In this document: piece after piece, positions 32,901 through 64,000 of the stretch
Numbering within the stretch: position 1 is the stretch's first letter
Layout of the letters: each line of letters opens with the position of its first letter
Assembly (NCBI GenBank): GCA_032716605.1
Contig: CM064530.1
Coordinates: 2,807,578 to 2,871,577, forward strand
DNA length: 64,000 nucleotides
Source of the DNA: Paralithodes platypus
Lineage: Eukaryota > Arthropoda > Malacostraca > Decapoda > Lithodidae
Direction of reading: 5' to 3'
Notes under the pieces: model-generated
Databases searched by the model: none
Told to the model about the DNA's origin: nothing
Seen by the model: only the letters and a program-made list of their open reading frames with translations
Made by a program: the position numbers and the translations under genes

Positions 32901-33784
32901 TTGTTGCAAAGGTACTGAGAATGTTGTGGTGTCAATGAGTGAAAGAAAAGGGTGCAGCATTGTCCTGCCCCTTCTTCATTGTGTAAATAAGTGTAGAAAT
33001 ACTGTAATATATTTACTTGTAATTTTTTCCACTGTAATCATTGTGTTTGTAAATGTTTTCAACAATTATCATACATGTGGCATGCAAGCACAGCTGTCCT
33101 ATACCATACGTCTGGCAAGCAAGCAAGCAGACAGGCAATGCATAGAAAATAAGGAATGTTTGCGGAATGTGGGTGGTGGGATTACGTCGTACATCACTAT
33201 CATTGAAATTTGCAATACTGTACCATCAAAACACCAGAAAATAAATAAAAATACATAAATACCACTACCACGAATATATAACAATGCTTAGGTGGGGTAG
33301 AATAGTAGTAGTTCTGTAGTAGTGTGCCCCAAGATGCCCTTAATGGGAATTATGCGGCATCCAGGTGGTCCCAGAAGCCGGGAAAAACCTTCCCCGGGGG
33401 GGAGATAGGGTAGAGAGGCGTGTGAGACCCAGACTAGCTATAAGGCTGCGATTTTCACCATTCTCGAGGTGGCGAAAGGTACGTCATTACGATTTTTTAT
33501 ATTTGTTTAGTTTGTTAAAAATTAATTGCATTGGGCCGTATTGAAGTACAGTACTGTACGCCTCTTATTGCCTGTATCCCCGGCTATCGTGTTAGTATTT
33601 AAGTGCCCGGGATTTGGGAGTGATAGTGTATGTACAGTATATGATAAATAGGCTTAGGAAGCAAACTATATACTGTACCCTTCCTTAACTTTGTAAATCT
33701 AACAAAAATTACTGTTTTGGAGTCTTGGGGTAAAACATTTCTTGTTTGACAGCCTGCAACAAAGTGTGCCTCTCTGATCTTGCT
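32901..33784. other. No gene recognised
   Basis: Flank of the transposase remnant. Short frames at 32926-33258 are AT-rich with no domain. No inverted terminus partner for the transposase was found here. Confidence 0.5.
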
Positions 33785-34250
33785 CATGTAGTGATGTACA
33801 GTACACCCTATGTGGTGGTTTTGTGTTCTTTAACTTCATTTATTTCATAATTTAATTTGATTAAAGCGTTACCGGTATTTCCATATAGCGATTTGTATAA
33901 GTTCTTTTGCCTTTATATTGTGTCTTCCCTGTTTTGGTTTGTTTATTTTGCAAGTTTTACATTATAATTTGACCATTTCTTGCGATATAAGCATGAGCTC
34001 TCAGCCTCCTTAGTTAGTGGAGACAATTTCTATGATGAGGATAGTACAGGTGCCCTTCACGGATATTTGCACTGTCCATGCGTTGCTTATATTTTCTTGT
34101 CTTGATAGCGTAATGCATAAGTGGGCGGAATTTCGGTGTGAGTGTCCTAGGTTCGAGTCCTTGGAGTGTCATGTGTATTTGTTGATTTAATTAATTGAGT
34201 TTAGAATTGAAGTTGGTTGGTGAAAAAACATAATTCTAAAAAAAAAAAAA
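33785..34250. repeat. Repeat D followed by tRNA-derived SINE B-like copy
   Basis: Repeat D at 33785-33965 (GTGTTCTTTAACTTC...GCAAGTTTTACATTATAA). A SINE at about 34098-34250 has CTTGATAGCGTAATGCATAA, the B box GGTTCGAGTCC and an A-rich tail at 34238. Confidence 0.82.
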
Positions 34251-34475
34251 ATTAATCGAAGGTCATTAACACATGACCTTGGAGTTGATTGGTCAATCCT
34301 GTAAGTCCTTGAATAAACTGGCAAGAGTTTTCCTTCCCACGTGAGACAGGTTGGGGGCATTTTATGAATGGCCACCCTTATAAAGTGGATTAAGACGTCT
34401 AGCAAAAGATATATAGAAAGATAGATTTGATTTAGTTATCTCCATTTAGCTATTATTCTCGTTGCAGCTATTGTT

Positions 34476-34481
34476 TTATTT
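34476..34481 (-). promoter_or_regulatory. Possible JAK polyadenylation signal
   Basis: AATAAA on the reverse strand, about 90 nt past the JAK stop codon. Candidate only. Confidence 0.4.
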
Positions 34482-34569
34482 ACATTTCAGTTATGTTGTT
34501 GAGTTTCTTATTATCACAATAATATACTGTACTTGTTTCCATTGACTACTAGACCATACTACACCCTGT

Positions 34570-57170
<22,601 letters not shown>

Positions 57171-57180
57171 GATGGTGCTG

Positions 57181-57222
<42 letters not shown>

Positions 57223-57790
57223 TACTTGGGGTATGTGGTAGGCCTATGTGTGTGTGTGTGTGGTAGTGGTGGTAGTTAGTCTATGGTACCGTACCGGTAG
57301 TTGTGGTGTGTGGTACTTGTGGAGTGTCGTAGTTGTAGTGTATGAGAAGATACCGGTAGTGTGGTAGTAGTTGTTTGCTAGAATTGAATCTTCATTACAG
57401 ATGCGTGTGGTAGTTGGGGTGTGCTGAGAGGATAGTTTAGCTAGAATTGGATCTTTATTATAGATGTGTGTGGTAGTTGTGGTAATGGATTATGGTAGTT
57501 GAGGTGGTGTTGCAAGAAGTGTTTTTTTCTATGAAGGTTGAGTGCGGTAGAATAGTGGTAGAAGAATGTTAGACATGTGGTAGTGGTGTGTGGTGGTGTT
57601 GGTGAGATAGTGGTTGCATGGTTGGGTAGTTATTACTGGTACTAGATGGTGGTACTGTATGTGGTAGCGGTGGTAATGTGAGAACAATTAGAAGAGTATT
57701 TTAGGTGTGGTAGTGGTGTGTGGTAGTGTTGTAGGTGGTGGTATTAGCAGAAGTGTTGTTCGAAGGGGAATACAACACAGTACCGTATTA
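57171..57790. repeat. GT tract and degenerate GTGGTAGT-rich region upstream of JAK exon 1
   Basis: GT run at 57184-57220, then about 550 bp of imperfect GTGGTAGTTGTGG-type repeats. TAGCTAGAATTGGATCTTTA and TGCTAGAATTGAATCTTCAT are diverged copies at 57377 and 57437. No promoter element recognised. Confidence 0.8.
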
Positions 57791-58760
57791 TTATTATATC
57801 CATGTGTTGCTGTGTTAAGGAGATGGTGGAATGCCAGATAGTAATGGTGTTAGTCGAAGTGGACAGGTATCATACCGGTAGTGGCTGAAGGACATGGTGC
57901 AAGTGGGGTAGTGGTGATTTTAATTATATATTTTTTTTCTAGGTGTATGAAGGAGACAAAAGGCAAAGCTGTCTGTAACAAGTGTCTTCCCCAAAGTTGA
58001 AAAGAGTGACAGAGAGCCAAATTCAAGATACAGTACGTTAGTCTAAATGTCTGGACACACGGAGCTTGAAGAAGTCTAAGTCATAGAATGAGGGAAAGAC
58101 AGACAAATATGTTAAAGGAAGTGGTAAGATATCATGGTGACTGGAAATATTGGTGGCAGCGCTGGGATAGTGGTGGCGATGGTGGTGGTGGCGTTAGTGG
58201 GAGGGTGATCCCGATGGTGATTATAGCGTGATAGGGTAGTAGTGGTGATGCTAGTGGTTGCAATGGTGGTGATGTTAATGGTGACTGGCTATTAAGAAAT
58301 GGTAGTGGTGATGGTGATAATGTTAATGAGACAGGTAGATAATTTCATGGGCTAGTATTAATGGTGTTGGTAGAGTAGTGAGGGGAGGATGCGGCTGTAT
58401 CCTCCCATGGTATACTTGTGCAGCAATGGGGTGCAGCGATGGCGAGTCACTGTCCTGTACGGTACCTGTGAAAAAGAATAGTTTTGTAATATCACCAACC
58501 CACCAATTATCTTGCCATTTTTGTTTTCTAGGCTATGTGTATGAAGGAGACAAAGGCAAAGCTGCCTATAACAAGTTACCTCTAAAAAGGTGAAAAAGTG
58601 ACAGAGAGCTAAATTCAAGGTAGCCTATAACAAGTTACCTCTAAAAAGGTGAAAAAGTGACAGAGAGCTAAATTCAAGGTAGCCTATGTAACTACGTTAG
58701 AGTCAAAATATCTGGACAAACAGAGTTTGAAGCAATTTAAGTTATCAATTATTACAATGT
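57791..58760. repeat. GGTGAT-rich stretch and repeat J copies
   Basis: Repeat J at about 57940-58130 and 58530-58740. Within the second copy a 62-bp segment (CCTATAACAAGTTACCTCTA...) is tandemly duplicated at 58563 and 58624. GGTGGTGATG-like degenerate repeats lie at 58140-58370. Confidence 0.78.
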
Positions 58761-59167
58761 TAATACAACATACGTCTTAAATGGCATGTACCAGCTGTGC
58801 ATATATTACATTATTTGCATAGCCTAATTTCAATTAAGGATAGCCCAAGAAGGCCGTTAGGGCCACGTATTTTCATTGGGGTCCTTCTTATGGGATTAAG
58901 TTAGTTGAGGACAACTGACAAGGGGGAAAAAGACAAAGCGGAAAAAATATAGGCCTAATCCAAAAGGCAGGAATCTCATAATCCAGGAGTAGAATACCCA
59001 AACTTATACCTAGAGGGCTAAACTAAGATAACTTAGGCTACAGTCTAAAGATGTCAATGCACCTGGTAAAGCATTTAGGCTAGGTCACATTTATGTGATC
59101 ATATTCATTTATATTTGATTTTGAGTAAGTAGGCCTAGTAGGAGTAGGCTAGGCTAGTGAGGGCCGA
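58761..59167. other. No gene recognised
   Basis: Unclassified AT-rich sequence with many TAGGCCTA motifs. Confidence 0.5.
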
Positions 59168-59340
59168 GTCGGGGTGTCAGACGAAAGCCAAGTCCATTAT
59201 TTTTAGTCAAACGAACAAAAGCCAAGTCTATTATTTTTAGTCTTTATTAAGTTTATTGTTGCATATGTAAAGATGAAATTGTGTTTTTTAGTTCAAATTA
59301 TGTCTTTGGAAGTTAATGTTATGTTTCAGGCTGAGGCCGG
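59168..59340. mobile_element. hAT-like left-end fragment with internal duplication
   Basis: GGGTGTCAGACGAAAGCCAA and then a second AAAAGCCAAGTCTATTATTT about 45 bp later. No right end found. Confidence 0.75.
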
Positions 59341-59600
59341 ATTAACACATCATCGGACTAACGCAAGAGGAGTCGATACAAGGACTCTTCTTGACTGTCT
59401 CTAATCTTTTTGAGAGGTCCAAAGAACTCAGGCAGTTTTACCCTTTTAGTCACAAATCCTGGTGGGTTGCCACAGACAAGATGTGCCTAGGATCTATTCA
59501 TGCTAAGTGCTCCTAAGAGTATCTCGCATAGACCATTCTAACACAAACGATCTTTCTATCCTAGATCTCTGTGAGTTAAGTACAAGTCAGATGTCTAAAA

Positions 59601-60035
59601 TTAACCCCTTATTGGCGGCGCTCGACTTAAGTCGTGCACCAATTTGCAGCAAGTTAGGAGCATTATTAAGGCTTTTAAAGGGTTAAAATCGAGTGCAAAT
59701 GGCCGGGAGCACAGCGCGCCAGACAGCCGACTCCCAGGGCTTACCGCCGCCCATTAACTCATGTTCCCTGTGTTCTCGAGAGGCCGGCAGTGTAGCCAGT
59801 AGTGAGCATAGCTGGGAAAAATATACAGATAGCCTATATGCTAAACTCCCATGTTCGTGGCATCACTGCAAGAGAACCACGAGTGCTACGTAGCTCGTTC
59901 TGGTCTCATTGTGAAGCTTTTAGTGCCTAGTTTTTTGCTAAATAATATTTTGTTCATGCAAATGCTTGATTTATCATGCAGGAGGGCCTGAATATGCCCA
60001 AATGAGCCCAAAACACCCCGCTAGACAAGGGTTAA
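59601..60035. mobile_element. TTAA-flanked element, family P4
   Basis: TTAACCCCTTATTGGCGGCG at the left and TTAACCCTTGTCTAGCGGGG inward from the right. The 66-codon frame inside has Cys/His residues but no recognisable domain. Confidence 0.75.
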
Positions 60036-60049
60036 TAAAGGATAGGCCT

Positions 60050-60445
60050 AATCTTCAAGGACACTACATCCGCCTTATTAGAAACAATTTATTTGGGAAA
60101 ATAGGGACCAATAGACTCGCCATATTTTTCTCATTAGGCCTATAGGCCTAGCCTAGTCCGCAAGGAGGAATTTTGTTATCGACACTTGAAAAAACCCGAT
60201 TTCACAGAAAAATACACGAAAAATCTGTCAAAGATGTCAGATAGCGGGGGTGTGGGGGGAGCAGCCCCCACCCATAATACTAGGATAGGTTAGGTTAGGT
60301 AAGGTTGTTAGGTTAGGCGAATGTCCTTTCAAAGGGGTATAGGCTAAGCTAGTACTAAGTAAACACTAGGGTAGCCTAGGCTACACCTGGTCAGAGGTAA
60401 GAAGAAGGAAGAGTCCTGCTGTAGTCTCCTTGAATGTTACCTAAT
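60050..60445. repeat. Interspersed repeat R2, copy 2
   Basis: Collinear with 10743-11070, with an extra TAGGCCTATAGGCCTAGCCT insertion near 60138 and a longer GGTTAGG run at 60287-60315. Confidence 0.88.
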
Positions 60446-60940
60446 AAAGTATTGAAAGGTAGGGAGTCCTTCGTCTTTCAATATTAATTTTGTATTAGCC
60501 TAGGTTAGATAATATCGGAAAAAAGTGGGTGGTCCTGTCACTCACTGCAGAGGATCAGCAGCATCATCAGCTGCACTGGGCAGGGTGATGCTGCCTTCCC
60601 GTCGGCACCTCCCTATGGTCCTCCTCAGGCAATGTCCTCAGGTAAGTAACAGATTGTATTAGGAATACCAAAAGAAAAGTGGCACCACCCTTATTTGTAA
60701 GTTAGGATTGGAATGGTTAGATTAGGCTAATCTATTGAACCTGACCATTCTAATATATCTTAACCAAATGTATAGGTGTTCCTTGTTTCCAGGTAAGCTG
60801 AACATAAAATGACTATAACAATATTCAGTACTGTATACAGGTAATCTCGGTTATAGAGGCAAGGAATGCAATATTGCACCCTATAGTCATGTTTTCATCC
60901 ATGGTAATAGTAGCAGTATCACTCCCTGCCTGGGAGTTTC
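60446..60940. other. No gene recognised
   Basis: Nothing recognisable; splice-like GTAAGT at about 60641 without a convincing exon. Confidence 0.45.
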
Positions 60941-61600
60941 TGCTGGATCAAGATCGCGGACGGACGTCCCGGTGCCCGGCGTAATCTGACGTGGCTTAAT
61001 TTGGGTGAACTTCAGTCGGTCCCGGTGATTGTCTGCCGCGTCGGTGCTTCAGCGGCCTCTAGTCTTGGCTCCTCTCCCCTTACTCCATGCTGCGCCTTAG
61101 CTGCTCTGCCTTCGTCATCCTCTGATCATTCAACTGTGACAACTGTGACGGATTCACCACTCTGCGCCATCTTTATTTCTGTTTCTGGTTGGTGGGGGCT
61201 GACGCTTCCCTGGACCTGTGACATGTGGCTTGCCCGCTGGAGAGATACGGCACCTACGGTGGTTGGCTTTGGTACCGGCACAATCGATCGGCTTTCTTCG
61301 TGGGCCGCACCTCCCCGTCGGTGCCAGGGCCGCCTTCAGCCTCTGGGATTTGTGTTGGCTCCTCCGTCCATCACCTCTTCACATCACCACGCGTCTTCTT
61401 CTTGCCGGGTGCCATTGTTCATCGCTTCATTTTCCCTTTCCATCCTCGTGTCCTGGAGTGTTGTTGCCCTTCTGCTGTCCCTCCTTCTTCTTCTTCTTCT
61501 TTAGAACCCGCCCGCAGACCGTGCAGATCCACAGGGCTGACCTTTGTATCGGTACTGGCTCAGAAACGTTAGTAGGAGGGAAAGTTTAGAGTAGAAGGAT
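60941..61600. other. GC-rich stretch open in several frames, unidentified
   Basis: Forward frames at 61001-61504, 61218-61589 and 61225-61572 are all open, ending at a TTC/CTT microsatellite (61486-61502). Several simultaneous open frames argue for base composition over coding. It could be a UTR, CpG-type promoter or an unrecognised repeat. Confidence 0.4.
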
Positions 61601-61618
61601 AGTTTAAGAGACAGTTTT

Positions 61619-61690
61619 TTGTTTTGTATAAACCCCCCCCTCACTTCCTCCCCCTCACCTCCGCCCCCCCCCCCCCCCCTCACCCATTTC
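61619..61690. repeat. C-rich low-complexity tract
   Basis: CCCCCCC runs at 61630 and 61665-61679 within CTCCCC-rich sequence. Confidence 0.85.
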
Positions 61691-62937
61691 TCTTCCTCCA
61701 CATTTTCTCCAACATCCTCTTCACCATCTCCATGTCTTGTGTTTCCATCTCCTGTGTTAACCCCAATAGCGCCCCTACCCCTCTATCTTCCCTCTGCTCC
61801 TGGGTCTCTGACGTTTGAGCTTCCTTCCCGGGAGGCCGCTGTGGCTTTGACCGACACCGCGTCAGGGTTAATAGCTTCGATAGGGCATGCTTGCCCTCAC
61901 AGCCCTTAAATCAAGAATCATCATCACTCCCCGCCTACCTTAAAAAGTGCTATACATAATACAGAAAGAGTTGTGAGCCTACTTAAAGTATTGTTTATTT
62001 TTGGGAATATTTAAAAGTTTTAGTAGTTTTTAACAATATTTATTGTTAGGAAATTGGCCAAGACGTCCGAACAGCCTTGGAAGGGGCCAGCGAGGCACCT
62101 GACAATGAGGACCCCCAAACCTCCCATATAGTCACCTCCGCCCAGAAGTCATGGCACAAGCCCCCTTCGTCAGCACCTCTTCCCGACCCTCTAGATCTGC
62201 ATACCCAAGATTCATCCTCTTATCCTGGAAGGAGGCGGAGCCTCTCCAATCCTTGCCCTTCCATTGGCAAAGACACTCGTTCGGCCTTCCCTGCCAATGG
62301 CCGAGGCCGAGAGCAGCCTAAAACTCACCAGCTGAGCATGATTAAAACTCCAGGATCAATTAAGATCAGCCAAGCTGGAGAATCCTGGAAGCCCGCTGAT
62401 TGGCTGGAAGAAAACCTAGCTCTCGATAGATAGTCACTTTTCACAAGAGCTCTGCTTCCATCCCCCTGCAATCCCAGCAGCCATACCCCTACCTCTCCTG
62501 AATTATGCACTTGAGGTGTGCGCTGGTGCCTGGATCTATAACTATTTCATCAACTTTATCGCTATCCGAGCACCCTTCCATCCCCACAAGAACACAAGAA
62601 CAACGTACTCCTCCTGGAGCCACTTGTTGGTTCTCCCTGTCTTTTCTGTTTACTTCAGTTTTATGTAATATATAACACTCGATCATACCATCTCTATAAC
62701 CGGAATTGTAGAGATTGTGTCATTTTCTAGTAATATTGATTTTTTATTTTTTATTTCTAGTTACACCTATAGCTCTATATTATAAGTTTGAGGATTATCG
62801 TAGGGGTGATAAGTTGGTAAAGAGAGAGGATAGGTTGGCAACCCTGAATCGCTGTATCTCTCAAACGCTCTTTCGTTTCGTTTCGCTCATTCTTCATTGA
62901 GTGTCGGGTGTTTGCCGTGAGTAGAAGTACGAAGAGG
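61691..62937. other. Possible promoter/5' region, no confirmed gene
   Basis: Moderately GC-rich between 61750 and 62470. The forward frame 62077-62433 is Pro/Ser-rich with no domain. The region just before 62938 (CTCTTTCGTTTCGTTTCGCTC) could be a 5' UTR for the candidate exon. Confidence 0.35.
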
Positions 62938-63064
62938 ATGGGTTATTTGGACACTGTTCGCGGGGCGCTCTCCATAAAATGGGTGTCCCTAGACTATTTC
63001 ATCAAAGGATGGGGGTTCTTTTTAAAGGAAGAATACTTGAACATCATGATCCTGGGAAGTATAA
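62938..63064 (+). CDS. Candidate first coding exon of an unidentified membrane-like protein
   Basis: ATG in good context (GAGGATGGG) followed by 42 codons reading MGYLDTVRGALSIKWVSLDY, then FIKGWGFFLKEEYLNIMIL. It ends at a strong donor (AGTATAA|GTAAGTAA), phase 1. The amphipathic/aromatic N-terminus looks like a real protein leading into a membrane segment, but I could not assign a family. Downstream exons would lie beyond 64000. It is oriented away from JAK, about 5.8 kb from JAK exon 1. Confidence 0.55.
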
Positions 63065-63345
63065 GTAAGTAAATTAAGTTAACATGTGTAGGCTAGGCTA
63101 TATTAGCCTATGTTGTATTGCTCGTGTCGTATCATGGTCCTTGCTGGAGGGCATAGATAAGGTTTCTGGCCACTATGACGGTGCACATCCTTACCCAGCA
63201 ACTAAAATGCATATCTAGGCTATATGAGTTATAGGCCTATTATGAACTGTAGCCTATGATTTTACAAGTTTTGTAAACTTATTGAGTTTGTTGCTAGGAT
63301 GACTAGCCCTGGCCCCTAGGCCTAGCCTAGATTGGTGGCAGGTGG

Positions 63346-63595
63346 GAGGGTACTTGTCCAGCCTATCCTAGACTATTGCAGTCAACTTTGGTCTCCCCAC
63401 ATGGCAATGGACATACAGGCCCTCGAGTCTGTACAGAGAGCCTACACCAGACAAATAATTTAATAAAGGGCATGAAAGAACTCTCCTACTGGGACAGACT
63501 AACAAAACTGGGACTGTACTTCCAGCAACGACGTAGAGAGAGATAGGCTAGCCTATACCACCATCTACACTTGGAAGATAATTGGGTAAACCTGA
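63346..63595 (+). pseudogene. LINE RT thumb fragment
   Basis: Reads VQPILDYCSQLWSPHMAMDI, QALESVQRAYTRQI, then (after a stop and frame change) MKELSYWDRLTKLGLYFQQR. This is the region after the catalytic palm in CR1-like LINEs, of a subfamily different from the others here. Confidence 0.85.
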
Positions 63596-63734
63596 CTTTT
63601 TGGACCGACAGCGATTTCAGTAAGTTTTATTTTGTTTTTTTTCTTTCAGATATAGGCCTAGTGTTGTTTTATACTGAAGAGGAGCGGAAATTAGTATTTA
63701 CCCATTATCCAACAATCTAAAAACACACCCCTAT

Positions 63735-63970
63735 TAGACTATTTTTTTTTTTTTTTTTTGCTAGGCTATTAGCCTAACCTAACAACCTTACCTAACCTAA
63801 CCTAGTATATGGGTGGGGGCTGCTGCCCCCACACCCCCGCTGGTTAGGTTCCTTTTATTTTTTTATTTTTATTTTTTTATTTTGTGCCATTAGCCTAACT
63901 TAACAACCTAACCTAACCTAACCTAGTATATGGGTGGGGGCTGCCACCCCCACACCCCCGCTGGTTGGGT
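63735..63970. repeat. Two tandem copies of the R2 hairpin/AACCTAACCT core
   Basis: CCTAACCTAACCTAGTATAT followed by GGGTGGGGGCTGC(T/C)... and CACACCCCCGCTGGTT occurs at 63790-63845 and 63909-63966. It is the inverse of the R2 core at 10908 and 60244. T-rich spacers separate the copies. Confidence 0.88.
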
Positions 63971-64000
63971 ACTGGCTGAAAAACTTATTGTTTTACAGTA

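Noticed and set aside
32926..33258. 110-codon frame after the piggyBac remnant
   Set aside because: No transposase motif, AT-rich random-looking composition and no similarity to the expected C-terminal Cys-rich domain.
58140..58370. GGTGGTGATG-rich stretch as a possible coding repeat
   Set aside because: No sustained frame, and the repeat is degenerate.
61001..61504. 167-codon forward frame
   Set aside because: Other frames over the same GC-rich stretch are also open, there is no recognisable domain and it ends in a CTT microsatellite.

Overview
This is a eukaryotic, intron-rich and extremely repeat-rich window. Animal-type spliced genes, arthropod-style GGTTAGG runs, abundant GA/GT/GATA microsatellites and many CR1/Jockey-type non-LTR fragments suggest an arthropod, most likely a decapod crustacean; the species assignment is inference. 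Two protein-coding genes can be rebuilt completely by hand with consistent splice phases. A third is represented by one plausible first exon. No rRNA, functional tRNA, CRISPR or bacterial-type features were seen. Layout: 1-2450 is the reverse-strand end of a broken CR1/Jockey-like retrotransposon (endonuclease plus reverse transcriptase) that runs off the left edge. 2580-6430 is a 4 kb block of GA/GT microsatellite and a 121-bp minisatellite. 6.4-11.8 kb holds MITEs, foldback repeats and a hAT-like element with a perfect 8-bp target duplication. 11874-18369 (+) is EMC8/9, five coding exons encoding 212 residues. 18.4-34.5 kb has no gene except a decayed piggyBac-family transposase (about 31.7-32.9 kb) and is filled with MITEs, tRNA-derived SINEs and tandem repeats. 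34570-57170 (-) is a complete Janus kinase (JAK) gene with 22 coding exons and 1112 residues: FERM, SH2, pseudokinase and an intact tyrosine kinase domain. Its introns contain nested retrotransposons, a 26-bp TIR transposon and degenerate copies of its own exon edges. 57.2-64 kb has GT-rich sequence, more MITEs, a GC-rich stretch and, at 62938-63064 (+), a candidate first coding exon of an unidentified membrane-like protein. The genes are functionally unrelated: EMC8 belongs to the ER membrane protein insertase and JAK to cytokine-receptor signalling (JAK/STAT). They are transcribed toward each other with about 16 kb of repeats between them. The most notable patterns are: (i) at least six distinct element families bounded by TTAACCC, near a dead piggyBac-type transposase; (ii) partial, decayed copies of coding exons beside their parent exon in both genes, including an amplified splice-acceptor array at the last JAK exon; (iii) an unusually long acidic/Gly/Pro linker between the two JAK kinase domains.
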